Of a stretch of DNA of 64,000 nucleotides, positions 12,370 to 27,300 are shown one piece after another. Position numbers and translations under genes: made by a program. The notes beneath the pieces are model-generated. The model was given only the letters and a program-made list of their open reading frames with translations. It was not told where the DNA came from and did no database searches. Where the stretch lies: the NCBI RefSeq assembly GCF_012432095.1, contig NC_081163.1:33872258-33936257 (forward strand), written 5' to 3'. How positions within the stretch are numbered: position 1 is the stretch's first letter; each line of letters starts with the position of its first letter. The stretch comes from Onychostoma macrolepis. Its lineage: Eukaryota; Chordata; Actinopteri; Cypriniformes; Cyprinidae.

Positions 12370-15300
12370 CTATACACACAAAAACACAGATTAAAAAAAA
12401 TACAAATAAATATACAGTAGGCCAAAGCATTATTCATGACACACTTACGGTATCTTTCTTTCTCTTCTCAAAGCTTCAAAGGGTTTTGTAAAAGTTCCAG
12501 CCACTCTCAGACCGGCTCCCCAGTGACCGTCAAAGACCCCATCCAAAGAGTCACCATTAGGCATGAAGAGAACGCCCTTCACATCCATAAAACCACAGGA
12601 GATTCAGTTACACAGAAGCATTCACATGCACAAATCATAAATAGTTTCTATAGATTTACTGTGCCAGAAAACGGTCAAATTATTTCAAAGACACCTTTCC
12701 ACACAGAGTCCAGTCCTCTGAAAACTCGCCCTCAAAGACTGTGTCATCATCACAGAGAAGAGAGCCATTGCCCTACAGCAGACAAAAGAGAGGAAGTTGC
12801 TCAAATAACAGTACACACTGTATCTAGTGTGCAAACAAAAGAAGTGTATATTTAATGTAATCAAGTTACAGGCACTTCAATGCAGGCATATAATAACAAC
12901 ATCTCAACTGACCATCATCTTGTTATTACAGAAGTTTCCTTCATAATACAATCCAAACTGAGTTATAACGACTCCGACACCGTGACGCTGGTCATCGAGC
13001 CACATTCCCATGTATTTCTCTCCTCTGGGAGATATAAAAACAAATGAATGAACTGTGCAGGAGGATGTTTAAAATCTCAAATTTGGTAACTACAAGGAAC
13101 ATACTTGCTGAAGTCGTCGCACACCCCATAGCCTGTTCTCTTCCCTTGAACCCACTGGCCCACAAACACACTACTGGAGGTAGGAGAGGCTAACTTTCCA
13201 CTCCGTAACATGCCGTGACCATGACACAGGTTGTCCCTGAATGAGCCCTCGTATACCTCACCTGAAGCATACCTGCAAAGACACAACAGTCAGACCAATG
13301 GGCAAGGTACTAGGTGGCAACTCTAGCAATTTAAGGTGTTCAGGGTCCCCCATTAAAATGATAATGGTTCAAAGAGCTTTTTAATATACACTTTTACATA
13401 ATTATTACCAAAATGTGCCAAAGCCATGTATTTTCCCCTCCTTCCAGTGACCTTGGTAACGCTCAAACTTGTTTAATGTCGTGTTGGGGGTCATAAAATC
13501 TCCAAATCTACAAAGAAAACAGAAATGGTGAGTATAAAAGACATATGTGAGACCCTGGACCACAAAACCAGTCTTAAGTCGCTATTTGTAGCAATAGCCA
13601 AAAATACATTGTATGGGTCAAAATGATTTTTCTTTTATGCCAAAAATCATTAGGATATTAAGTAAAGACCATGTTCCATGAAGATATTTTGTAAATTTCT
13701 TACCGTAAATGTATAAAAACTTCATTTTTGATTAGTAATATGCATTGCTAAGAACTTCATTTGGACAACTTTAAAGGCGATTTTCTCAATATTTAGATTT
13801 TTTTGCACCCTCAGATTCCAGATTTTCAAATAGTTGTATGTCAGTCAAATATTGTCCGATCCTAACAAACCAGGGCTCGCAAAATCGCTAGCCCGACGTC
13901 CAGGGCTATTGTGTTTTCCAGTCGGGCTACCAAAATGCATCACCGCCTGCCCGACGGGCTCCTTAAATACAGATCTCCCGCGGGTCCTTAAAAACTCTGA
14001 AAGTGAGTTGTATCAAACTTAAGGCCATAAAAAGTTTTAAATACGTTAAATGGTATAAGAAATGTCTTAATTATAATTTCAAGAGGTCTTACAGTTGGGG
14101 ACGGAAAGACAAGAGTCGCGATACGGCAGGATTAAACTTCAAAAGGCAATGATGTCATTGAATAAATAATTAGCACTGCACGTTTCAAGTCAAAACACGG
14201 CGCGGATGTCTTTATGTGAATGTATCTGAAGGGAACCGACTGTCCTCAGAAATGTGTCGTTGGCATTTTAATTTCATCTAAACTATAATTCCTGATAAAG
14301 CAGCGTTTATGAGTGCGGAGCTGCTTGCGTTTCCAGGGAAACCGCACTATCTCAGCGCTCCTAAAGCGCCACCTCGTGGCAGAGAATGAATTTGCATTTC
14401 CAATAAGCCTTTCTTGCTGATTATGGTCAGATCGATGCAAATATAAACTTTTTACGCAGCAAACACAGAGTTGTAAATGAGAAAGAAGTTAATATGCCTT
14501 CAAAAAATGTAAACAATTAAGACAGTAATATTTATACATTTTAAATTAACAATTTATATGCTTGATTTATCCCTTTTCATAAAAATGGTCTATAGCCTGA
14601 AATGCTGAAATATTTGTTTTTGTGAAAACCTGTATCTGAACTGTAAATCATGTAATTTTATGGCTCACCCGCTCATTCTGTGTTCATTTTCCTCGTGCAG
14701 CTCTTAAAATGGGTCATAAATTGCCTTAAATTTATTTTTAAAAATTCTGCAGATACCCTGTAAATAGTGAAATAAGATTCCTTCCTTCATATTTGTTGAT
14801 ATTTGTGTATTGAAAATATTTTTGATTTGACATTTAAACTCCTATCTGTTTTTCTATATTTAAAAAAAAAAAAAAAAAGGTATTTTTTTAATTTGGGCTA
14901 GTTAAATTAATTTTCGGGCTACCAAAATCTGAAGAGTACCTGCCCGAAGGGCTACCAGGGATTTATAAATTTTGCGAGCCCTGCAAACCATACATCAATG
15001 GAAAGATTATTTATTCATATAAATCTCAATTTCGAAATATTTACACCTAAGACTGGTTTTGTGGTCCAGGGTCACATAGTACATTTGGAGTTGGTAAGAT
15101 TTGTAATGTTTTTGAAAGAAGTCTCTTACTCTCATCAAGGCTGCATTTATTTTATCAAGATACAGACACATCATTCTGTGAAATATTATTACAATTTAAA
15201 ATAACCGTTTTGTTATTAGAATCTTTAAAAAAGTAATTTATTCCCGTGATATCAAAGCTGAATTTTAGTCACATGATCCTTCTAATGTTTTGATTTGGTG

Positions 15301-18300
15301 CTCAGGAGACATTTTTTATTATTATCAGTGTTGAAAACAGTTGTGCTGTTTAATATTATTGTGGAAACTGTCATGTGTTTTTATTTTATCAGGATATTTG
15401 ATGAAAAGAAAGATCAAAAGAACAGAATTTATTCATAACAGAAGTCTTTGCAAACACTACAAAATTTATCATTCATCTTTGCAAAAAAATAAAAATAAAA
15501 TTTATTTTAAAAAAATGCTATTGTATAACAGAATCTGCAAACACAGGTATGTTCATCTTAAACTGTGCATACTGACCCATCCTCCAACCCATTCTTGAAT
15601 GTGCCACAGTAAACTGTCCCATTTGGCCACTTCAGAGTCCCTCTATTACAGAAAAGGACAACAGAAGGTACAGGTACATGTGAACCAGTTAATTCAACAT
15701 GCTCCACAGTGGATTTGTTTTGGGAAAAAAAACAAAACAGTTTTTTGCACGTTAAGCAGGACTACATATAAATGTAAATGCATGACAGCCCTGCTTAAGT
15801 GACTGAGAGAAATTTTTGAAAGAGTGTTTTTTATTGTACAGAGTGTGAATGCAAACAGTCATTATGGGCATGCACTCACTTGCCGTGCGGTTTGCCTGAC
15901 AGCCAGCGGCCTTCGTAGGTGGCATCTTTGAGTCGGCCCTCTTTGCTGAAAGTGTAGGTAGACGTGCGTGACTCAGGAGGTTCACCTTTCTGGCTGCTTC
16001 TAGACACACGTGTTCTTCTGTTCAGGCCTAGAGCAAGCACGTCCTCAATGGCCTGGTTAATGGCTCTCAGCCACTTCCCCTACCAGAAAGCCAGTGACGG
16101 CAGAATTAACGCAAAACAGAGAAACTTCTCAACAAACTCCTACCGCATCAAGAGCATTACCTTTTCCAAAGGGGATGCTGCCAGAACAACGAAGTTCTCT
16201 TCAGGTGTGGTCAGCTTAAGGCCATGTCTAGTGATGACAGTTTTTCATTGGTTGATGGGTTCATACAACAAATGCAAGACCATTTAATATTTAATGAAAT
16301 GTCATGTGCTAAACTAAACTACATTAAAATGTACTGAAACTGAAAACGAAAGATAAAAGGCGTTAAGATGGATAACTTACTGGCCCACACTTTCATCTGA
16401 GATGGGCTCCACCCAGAGTGTAGCAAGTGGATAGACGTAATGAGATGAGAACTGTAGAAACAGAGAGAATTTAATCAGTTACATATAAACAAACCACTCC
16501 CTCATCTACAGTACATTAAGAAGGGAATAAAAATAAAGCCTCTGCTCTGCAGATTCATGAAAAGAACATGTAAACAGGAAATGCAACTAATGTGTGTGTA
16601 AAACAGGTTTGCCTGAAAGAAAAAAAAAAAAAAAAAAAACACACATTAGCCATATTAAACACTGTCAGTTCCTCAAGGAGCTTCACCCACCCATTCACAC
16701 AAACACACACACCCATGTAATTTACATCAGAAATATGACAAGATCTCCTGCACAAGGGAAACCACACCCAAACATATTACTTTAATTACAGGCAGAAATC
16801 AACATTTAAAAATATCCATTTCATTTCATGGAAATAAAAAAGTATGCAATGAAATGGCATGATATGATAGTATATGGGTGAAGTAGAGCCCCTCTGAGGT
16901 GTGTGACTCGTCAGACATTGTGAACAACTGTTATTAAAAGCGTGTGCAGACAAGGGAGGAATTGAAACATAAATGTTATTGACATTTTCAGACCACTTGC
17001 AAATTAGACCAAGAAGAAACACAGACCAACCAAGCATGCAAAGAAAACATCACAGCAGAACTTACACAGATCAAGTTTCAAAAACCACAAAAAATATGAG
17101 GCAATAAGCCAGCATATTCGACAAACAAATACACACACACAACAGGTTTTTGGTTTTATGATGAGACTACATAGACATACCCCCGGTTTCACAGACAAGG
17201 CTTAAGACTAGTCCCAGACTAAAATGTAATTCTGAGCTGTTTCAACTGAAATAAACTTGCACTGACTGATCTTAAAATATATCAGTGCCTTTGTTTTGTC
17301 TCAAGATGCACAACAGTAATGTTTTTTCTAAGGCATGTTAATATCCTAATTGAACAATGGCCTAATCCCGGCTTAGTCCAAGCCCTGTCTGTGAAACCGG
17401 GCCATAGACATTTATACTGTGCAAACTTTATATTCTATCCACTAACCTTACCCCTAAACCTAAGATTTACAAAAAAATGTGCACTTTTAATTTTTCTAAA
17501 TAATAATAATAATAATAATAAAACATTATTTAGTCTGATTTTAGAAACTATCTCCTCGTGGACATCTACATTTTGTAACCACATCATTAAAAATGTCAGG
17601 TTTTACTATCCTTGTGGGGACATGGTATACCTGGACCGCACACGCACACACTAACACTAACACTAACACTAACACTAACACTAACACTAACACTAACACT
17701 AACACTAACACTAACACTAACACTAACACTAACACTAACACTCTGAAAGCAATATTTTTAAAATTTAAATTAACGGAGCTTCAGTGTTTAAAACCAGTTT
17801 AAAACTAGGATCAAACTATTATTTTGAATTCCATTACTGCCATTTTACAGATGTAGTACTAGTATTATTTATATACTGTTATAGCAATTATTAATATTTT
17901 GAACAGCTTTTATCTTAATATTTTTGTTATGAGCTTTTTTTAATACATATTTCTAAATGGCTTTATTTTTATATTAGTTTTAATAATTTTATTACGTTAT
18001 TTGCCAATGCAACATTTACATTTTTTTCATCTAACATTTATATTTTACTTAACAGTATAGTAGTTTTAGTTAGCAATGCAACAAAACAATAGCGATGCTA
18101 GCTAAAAATGACAGGGAGAATGTGCTGCAAATGACACAAGCAAGACTTAAACTCACGTTGGAACATGCACACAATCTGCCACGCCACATCTTCAACACAC
18201 TGATCGGTTTTAAACAAGTTTAACATTGGGCACAAAATAGTTAGTAGCACATAAAGATTCCATGTTAAAGCGAGGTTTAACGTTCACATTATCATCTCTG

Positions 18301-21300
18301 TTGCCCACTCTTTCCATTAATCTGCTTATAATATAGCATGACTCTACATTCATCTTTCCTCGGAAGAATAATGAACTTCAATTAGAAGCAAAAAAAAAGG
18401 GAAAAGATGCCAGCTGATGATTCAGAAGGGAAAAACGAAGATGCCTTAGTTTGGGAAACTTGCATCAGACAACAATTTCCACATGGACATTTCAGGCTTT
18501 ATAATGGTTTTTTCAGGCTCAAGTCAAGCCCTAAAGTATAGACTGCTTCTGTGAAGGCAGGAATTTAAACACACAATACTCACAAGCTTCTTTGATGGAA
18601 TAGTGCCCTGAATGAATGAAGACAATTAAAAAAAAAAAAAAAAAAACATGAATAAAATGAAAAATGAGTTTAATGGAAATTACAGTGTGGTCAATTTTGT
18701 GTTAAAATGAATTAACCTGTGCATGAACCAGCACATCACTGAAGAGGATGAACCAGCTGGCAGAGAATCTTCCAGCGTTCTGTAACGTCAGAGCTTTATT
18801 GCTGCTCTCACAAACCAGACGACGAGACGGCTTACGCAGGGATTCCTGAGAAAGAGAAGATCGGGTAAAGAGAACGGCACACATGACGTGTGCACATGAA
18901 TCCACCACAGGTTTCCACATTAACTAAACAGAAATGTATCTGAAACTTCTGTGGTCATATCTGACACTATTTAGTCTAACAGCATGCTGAGCAATTCAAC
19001 TTCATTAAAGGAAATAGTAACTAGGTCAACTAGACCACATTATACAGTGGAAGTAATATACTGCACAGTCACAAATACTGCTGCCAGGGAGGGAAATGAA
19101 CACCAGCCAAACGCTGGTACATTTTCACGGTGGTGATATGCATTGTGTGTGAACCACCACAGCAGACCAACATTCCTTATTATTAGTTGTTTATTAAAAA
19201 CAATTCTCAGATTGACCCAGAAACTATTGCTTAGTAAAGACAACATATGTGGTAAGAATAAAAAGTTCATCTAATTTGCTTCTTGCCTTTATCTTAGTAG
19301 ACTGTTACTGCAAGTGCTCTTCACACGCACTCACTCATGAGGGTGTTTTCACACTAATGAAAATGTGTGAATGCTTAACGCATCAGCTTTTTGTGTTCGC
19401 TCAACTTCATTTACAAATGAATTCTTTTCTGCATTTGAATGGAAACATTTAAAATGGCTGCTGGGAAAACAAGCTAGTTTTCCAATCTTACTGCACAGCG
19501 AGGTTTGGAATACATTAACATGTTAGACAGTGCACCTAACTATTGTGAATTTAACTAAAGAGCAAGACAGAAGCAAATTGACATTATTGTGAAACAAAAA
19601 TACAGTTCAGTTGGAGGATATACTGTATAAAAGTTCGGGGTCAGTAAGTTTTTTTTTTTTATAAAAGGAATTAATACTTTTATTCAGCATTAATCAAAAC
19701 TGATGTTACAAAAGATTTGTTTCAAATAAATTCTATTCATTTGAAATTTCTATTCAAAAAAGAATCCTGAAAACTTTAAAACCAAATAATATTATAATAA
19801 AAATTTTCCAAAAAATATTAAGCAGCACAACTGCTTTTAAAATTGATCATTAATAAGAAATATTTCTTAAGCATCAAATGATCATGTGACACTCAAGACT
19901 AGAGTAATGTCTGCTGCAAATTCAGCTTTGCCAATACAGGAATAAATTCCATTTTAAAATATATATACACTGCGTGCAGAATTATTAGGCAAGTTGATAT
20001 TATGGTCATATTTTTTTGCCAAGAAAATTTTACCAATTCCAAACCACATCAATCTTAATAACTACTATTGATTTTGTATTTAATCATTTCTAAGTTATAT
20101 ATAATTGTCCATGAAGGCTGAAAGTCAAAAACTCCTTATTTCAGGTGTGCTGAATTATTAGGCAGGTTTTCTTTTACAGATAAAATGAGCCAAAAAAGAG
20201 ATTGAACTCAAAGTAAAAAAAAATTAAATAATTAAATGCCCATGAGAAGGATGCAATACTAATTCAATAATAGAATTAGCAAAGTTAAGGCATGATCATT
20301 GGGCAGCGAAATGCTCATTGGGTCAGCAGTTCTGGAAAATGGTGGTGCTGGAGACTAAATGATTCCTGATGGTTTCACAGCTAATTCTTCACCTTAATTC
20401 TTAATTCTTTTGCAGTTAACATGTCTTTTCTTCTCCACCTGTTTTTTCTGACCCAATGAGCATTTCGCTGCCCAATGATCATGCCTTAACTTTGCTAATT
20501 CTATTATTGAATTAGTATAGCATCCTTCTCATGGGCATTTAATCATTTAATTGTTTTTTTAACTTTGAGTTCAATCTCTTTTTTGGCTCATTTTATCTGT
20601 AAAAGAAAACCTGCCTAATAATTCAGCACACCTGAAATAAGGAGTTTTTGACTTTCAGCCTTCATGGACAATTATATATAACTTAGAAATGATTAAATAC
20701 AAAAAAATATGACCATAATATCAACTTGCCTAATAATTCTGCACACAGTGTATACAGTATAAATAAAAAAGTCTAATATTTCTATTTTAAATTTCAATAA
20801 TATGTCGCAATATTTTTGTTTTATGGTATTTTGGATTAAATAAATTGATTAAATAAAGAGACTTCTTTCCAAAAAATATTACCAACCCCAAACTTTTGAA
20901 CGGTAATGCACGTAGTCCTTCATATACAAGCATGTTGCTATACAACAAAAACAACAGCTATGACCTTGCACTGTAAAAAAATAAATACATTTAAAAAAAT
21001 TTGAGCAAACTCAAAATTTTAAGGCAACCAGCTTCAGCAGATTTTTGAGTTCTTTCAACTTATTTTTTTAGGAGATTTTTGAGTTGTCAACTTTTTGTTG
21101 TATAAACTTAAAACAGGGTTCCCACTCTTTCATGAACACCAGATTCAAGGACTTTCAAGGACTTTTTAAAGCACCATTTATTTTAAATCAAGCACCTATC
21201 AAATCCACACGCCAGCATATGTAGTGTCATGAAAGACCTTACAGTACTTAACATTTCACTTACACTTAACATTTACATTAAAAATTTCTGAGTCATAATG

Positions 21301-24300
21301 TTTTGAATGTGTAGGTTTCATAAATTTAGACCGTTTTGAGCAGTCGTGTTCTAAGGAATTTAATGAAATCCATTGAAGTTAATACTGGTAATATTTTTAA
21401 AATATTTATAAAATATGCATCAAACTGGTTTTTGCTGTAGTTCTTGTACAAGATTTAAATTTGAAAGAATTTTTCCATTTTTAAATTAATAAAAAGTGGT
21501 CAAATGTTGTAATAACACTGTAAAACCTGATTAAAAAAATTATTCGTTACATTTATCTAGCGCTTTTCTGGGTACTCAAAGCACTTTACATAGAAGGGGG
21601 GAATCTCCTCAACCACCACCAATAGAGACGTTACTCATTAATAAATAACTCAAGTCAAAATTATTTTGTAAATCCCATTTTTTCATCTTTAACCTAGAGG
21701 AATGCAGGTGCTCAAACATGCAGCAGCTCAGTATTTCAATATTTTTTAAAAATATGTCATGAACATTTTAAACCTTGTGCATGTGCAAATCTGCAAAAAA
21801 ATAAAGAAAAGAAATTAAAAATCGGACTTTCTATTTGCTTTTAAACTGTACTAAGCTGTTTTTCTTATTTTTCAAGTTCTACATTTTCTCCTTAGCTCCA
21901 TGTCTCAGTAAGTTCTGGGAGTTAATTTTTAGTCCATCTCCTGTCCTGAAAAGTCTGTCTTGCAGAGATGGACTAAAAATGAGCTCCTAAAACTTACTGC
22001 TATTCTGGAAGATACATTCTTCAAACAGTGCTACACGAGGATGTGGTGCTGGTCCTTCAAGAGTCAATCTCAACTTATCTGTCTATAAAAATGAGTCTTC
22101 ATGTATTTCACAACACTTCAGCATGTTATTCTTATTAAGTGAGGGTCATTTTTTAGGATTTTTTTACCCAAGCAAAGTCTCTGAGAACTTGACACATTGT
22201 AATTCTGGAGACTCCAGGAAGGTTGCAGTTCTGAAAATGGTGGTGCTGGAGACTAAATTTTTGATGGTTTACACCTAATTCTTCACATTAATTCTTAATT
22301 ATTTTGCAGTTACCTTGTGTTTTTTCTTCTCCACTTGTTTTTGTCTAACCCCGCTGACCCAATGAGCATTTCGCTGACCAATGGTCATGTCTTAACTTTA
22401 CAATTTCTGTATTGCATTAGTTTTGAATATTTCTCATTGGGGATTTAATCATTTTTGACTTTTCAGTTAAATCTCTTTTTTGGCTCATTTTATCTGTAAA
22501 AGAAAACGTGCCTAATAATTCTGCACATGAATATAAGGAGATTTTCACTTCCAGCCTTCATGGACAATTACATATCACTTAAAAATTATTAAATACAAAA
22601 TTAATAGTAGTTATTAAGATCGATGTGGTTTGGTATTGGTAAAATGTGCTTGAAAAAAATATGATCAGAATATCAACGTGCCTAATAATTATGCACGCAC
22701 TGTAAGATGTGCTCACTTTACACAGAGTGCGCGTGATCGCGAAATCGAAAGTGAAAGTGAACTGCGAGCGCTCATTCAAATGTGATTTCAATACCCCACA
22801 TATTAATAGCGCCAAAATTATATACAATATAGAATGCTTGCGGGAGCGGGCGGTAATGGTCAGAAACTCAGCGGGAGCGGCTTAAGAAAACTAGGCTGCA
22901 CATCAACACACGCCAAGTTTTTTTTTTTTTTTTGCGAGCACATATAGGACAATTTTTGAAATAGCGCCATAAACTAAATTTATTTCAAATTTAATTCAAG
23001 CACTTTCAAGGACCCATTTTTGTTTTCAAGAACTTTCCAGGCCTTGAATCCATATGACTGAAATTCAAGTACTTTCAAGAAGCGTGGGAACCCTGTTAAA
23101 ACAACAAGTTGAGAAAACTCAAAAATCTGCTGAAGCTGCTCAAATTATTATTATTTTTTTTTTTTTTACAGTGTGGGGACAGGTACTACTGCACATCATC
23201 AGAAGCCAGGACTGCATCTATCTGCCTAGAATTATACAACATACATTCACATTCTGCACCATACCGAATTCTTCCCTTTGAAGTTCTTCCAGAAATTGAA
23301 AGTGGCCTCTGCATCTCTTCTCTGCTTGCTGACAAGGCGAGCTAAAGCTTCATATTTGGAGCAGCCATTTTGAATCCAATCATATTCCTCAGTGTTCTAA
23401 AAAAAATAAAAGATTGTGTCATGTATTTTTATGCCACTTTCATTCCTTTAAAGAGCATAATGAAAATCATTTTCTTACCACTTCAAAGCAGTGGGCTAGT
23501 TTCAGAAGTAATCTGTTATACCCATGCAGGTGCTGCAAGGGCATATAAAACAAGGTGACTAACAGATCATAGGGAGATATGTTCTTCTCCTTGGATTCTA
23601 GCAGAGTCTGTATCAACTCCAGTTTCTTCCCAAAGCATTCTCTGAAGAAACAGATCATACATTACCAAATATGTTATTTGCATATATTGTAACGATGCCC
23701 ATAGATGATATGTGACCCTGGACCACAAAACCAATATAATAAATGAATAAATAAGCTTTCCATTGATGTATGGTTTGTTAGGATCGGACAATATTTCGCT
23801 GAGATACAACTATTTGAAAATCTGGAATCTGAGGATGCAAAAAAAAAAAAAACATATTGAGAAAATCGCCTTTAAAGTTGTCCAAATGAAGTTCTTAGCA
23901 ATGCATATTACTAATCAAAAATGAAGTTTTGATACATTTACGGTAAGAAATTTACAAAATATCTTCATGGAACATGATCTTTACTTAATATCCTAATGAT
24001 TTTTGGCATAAAAGAAAAACGATAATTTTGACCCATACAATGTATTTTTGGCTATTGCTACAAATATACCCCAGCGACTTAAGACTGGTTTTGTGCTCCA
24101 GGGTCACATATATTAATGAGTATGACAACGCACTGTGAGGGCTTCAGCAACGACTGGAATCCTCCCATAACAAGCAAGTTTCCTACTGGATCGCTGTACC
24201 TGAGGATAAACATCATCACTGATGTAATTATAGCGATGTTAAAATACAAAAGATGTTAACGTCTCTTGAGTTTGAATACTAACTCTTTATATGTGTCCAT

Positions 24301-27300
24301 GAAAATGTCTGTGTTCTTGATCAAGACCAGTGTTTTGATCACTTTGCCTCGCTGCAGGAAGTTGGTGAGGGATACCGAGTGCTGTCCTGTCAGATGGCAA
24401 AGCTTGCTGAAACTACCAGCCAACTCTTGAAACAGCAACATGGAGGACTGACCCAGAGACAAGGCCAAACTTGCTACATTACAACAGAGTGGATGCAAAC
24501 AATATCACATTTAAAATAAAACAGTACCAATCCACAAATTCAAAACAAAATGTGCAATGAATAAAACAATCCGTTACATACCACGGGCTAGAAGGGGGCT
24601 CAGGATTTCGTTCTTCACCTTACTGAGCGTGCAGAAGAATTTCCTCTCTGCCGAAGCCAGTTCATGGACTGAAGCTATGAAACCCATCGCGTTTTGATCG
24701 GCCAAAGCCAAACATTTCAGTCCTCCCCCAAACACTTTACTCACATAGCCAATCTAAACAAAGGACAGTAGAGTAAATTGCGACTTTACATAAAACAGCA
24801 AACCACATATTAAACTTTATCCTATCAATGATACTTTCTGGCAAAATTATGTATTCAAGTGCATCTAAAGCAGCTCAAATTCATTATTTATATACTATTA
24901 TAGATATTATCAACATTTTAATTACATTTTTATATTATGTTTTCATTTTATTTCAATTTGTAGTAATGTTTTATTATATTGTTTTTAAAAATATTTACAA
25001 ATACTTTTTAGTTTTTATTTCTGTGTAAGCATTAATTGAGTTATTTTTAGTACTTCAACTATTTTCTTTAAGATTTATTAACAAAAATACAACAAATAGT
25101 GTAACTAAAAAAAGTATAGCAAAATATAACAAATATTTTATTTTATATATCTTTTGGAAGGTCTATTTAATTTTGTTATTTTAATTATTTAAAAAATATT
25201 TAATCATTAATATGTTTTTCCTTTTCTTTGTCACTCCTTGATCTGCTATGTATTGTAATGATGTACTTTACTTTTTTTTTTATTCTATTGTATTTACTGT
25301 GTCTACGTCTATTGTGAACTGTTTTGTTTGTTTGTAAAGAGTGTGCAACATACATCCAAGAAAAATTTTGTCTGACAATAAATTTTATATCATATGTGAC
25401 CCTGGACCACAAAACCAGTCTTAAGTCGCTGGGGTATATTTGTAGCAATAGCCAAAAACACACCATATGGGTCAAAATTATCATTTTTTCTTTTATGTCA
25501 AAAATCATTAGGATATTAAGTAAAGATCATGTTCCATGAAGATATTTAGTAAATTTCTTACCAGAAATATATCAAAACTTTTTTGATTAGTAATATGCAT
25601 TGCTAAGAACTTCATTTGGACAACTTTAAAGGCGATTTTCTCAATATTTTTTTTTTTTTGCACCCTCAGATTCCAGATTTTCAAATAGTTGTATCTCGGC
25701 CAAATATTGTCAGATCCGAACAAACCATACATCAATGGAAAGCTTATAAATATATAAATGTATGGATAGCGTATAAATCTCAGTTTTTAAAAATTGACAC
25801 TTAAGACTGGTTTTGTGGTCCAGGGTCACATATCTACAGTGAAGCAAGATGGCTTCAGATAATTTATAAGTTTAATTGTGTTACATTAATAAATGTGGAT
25901 GTTATTTTGCTAACAGCCTACACACAGTAAAAATAAATAACTGTATCAACAGAATAAACTGTCATAGCGGTCTGTACGAACATTCATGCAGAACGGCAGA
26001 AGGGTAGGCATCTGGGTGTAGGTCCCGGAGAGGGGATGAGCGCTGTCAGTGCTCTCCAGCACCTGCTCTCCGCTGTAGTACAGTATGGGCTGATAACAGT
26101 CTCCATCAGCCAGCAGCAAAGTGTGCGTTTGCCCTGCTGCCACGTCCCACACACGGACACCCTCAGAGACCTATCATCACACAGAAGCACATTCATTTTT
26201 ATACAGGGAACTGTACGCCTCAAAAGGGAAGGTCTGCAGAAAAGGTGATTACCATGGTGAGATTAGGAACTGTGCTCGGAGCATTTATACGACCCAGCTG
26301 TCCAAATTTGTCACTTCCCCAGGAATAAACCTGTGAGAGAGAAGAAATACAAACTTACTGTTATGAGGAAGAGGTGACAGAAGAGAACAGAAAAATTTGT
26401 TATACCATAAATATGCACTAATAGTTAATCTATTAAAATGTATTTTCGCTAATTGTAATAAAGCTGAAATATAAATATTAGACAAAAAAATTTTAACTTA
26501 AAGCTTAAATGGAAATTAGACATGTTGCTTTGGCATGTAACAGAAATAACTAAGTTTAAATTGAAATATCTAAAATTAAACATAAAAATAAATTGAAGCT
26601 ATAGTAAAATAAAAAATAAAAAAGACAACAAAAATGACTAACAACAAAATTGCTAACATGTAAGCTAAAATTGTAATAAAAAGTAAAAATAAAAAAAGTA
26701 TATAAATAAAACTAAAATAACAGTGGCCTAAACATTCGAAACAGACCTAACATAAGCTACAAGGTGTTCAAACATATGCAACTTCACTGTATTTAACAGA
26801 CAAATTCAAGAAGCAGCACGACACTACTTACAATAATGAGACAAGAACCTCTGATAAGAGAAGTTGCTGTTATCATAACGGCAATCACGACAAGCAGGAC
26901 TGTGCTAATGTTTTACAGCTGGTAAGGTAACATTAGCTAGCAACCTACTTAAAGTTTTTATAAAGCATGCAATCCCATTCAAATGCAAGACTACAGTTTT
27001 CTGATAAGAAAATCATTCTGTATGTAATTTTGTATGTATATTTTTCTATGAATCAGTTCAGGCCTAAAACGCTTTACTGAAGAATTTTGAAGACACTGTT
27101 GCAGTCTATAATCAAACGGAGAAATATTCTGAAGTCATTCTCTACCTGACATTGAGCTGTCAGTGCCAGTGAGTGATTTGCTCCAGCAGTGATCTTGACA
27201 ACTTCCCTTTTACTTAAGCTCTTGATGCAGAGAGGTTGTAACCTGTAGGAGGAAAACCAAACAATTTTTCCAGTCATGCACTGTGGGCAAGGACATGAAC

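Larger units (their letters stand above)
20969..23173. mobile_element. CACTGTAAAA MITE carrying a 2-kb insertion
   Basis: The outer arms (20969-21113 and 23096-23173) are inverted copies containing the CTTCAGCAGATTTTTGAGTT motif, ending in TTTTACAGTG. They are separated by the 21114-23095 element. Confidence 0.75.

Noticed and set aside
12436..12855. 139-codon plus-strand ORF
   Set aside because: Antisense to als2 exons 22-23 and their intron. The sense strand has the real MORN exons.
16594..16785. Lys-rich ORF and its antisense
   Set aside because: Driven by a poly-A/poly-T tract in als2 intron 14.
17541..17802. ORFs with (LV)n or (TN)n repeats
   Set aside because: Translation of the CACTAA hexamer array.
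19968..20750. CRISPR-like repeats or tRNA
   Set aside because: The symmetry is one long foldback, not spaced direct repeats. No tRNA A/B boxes were recognised.
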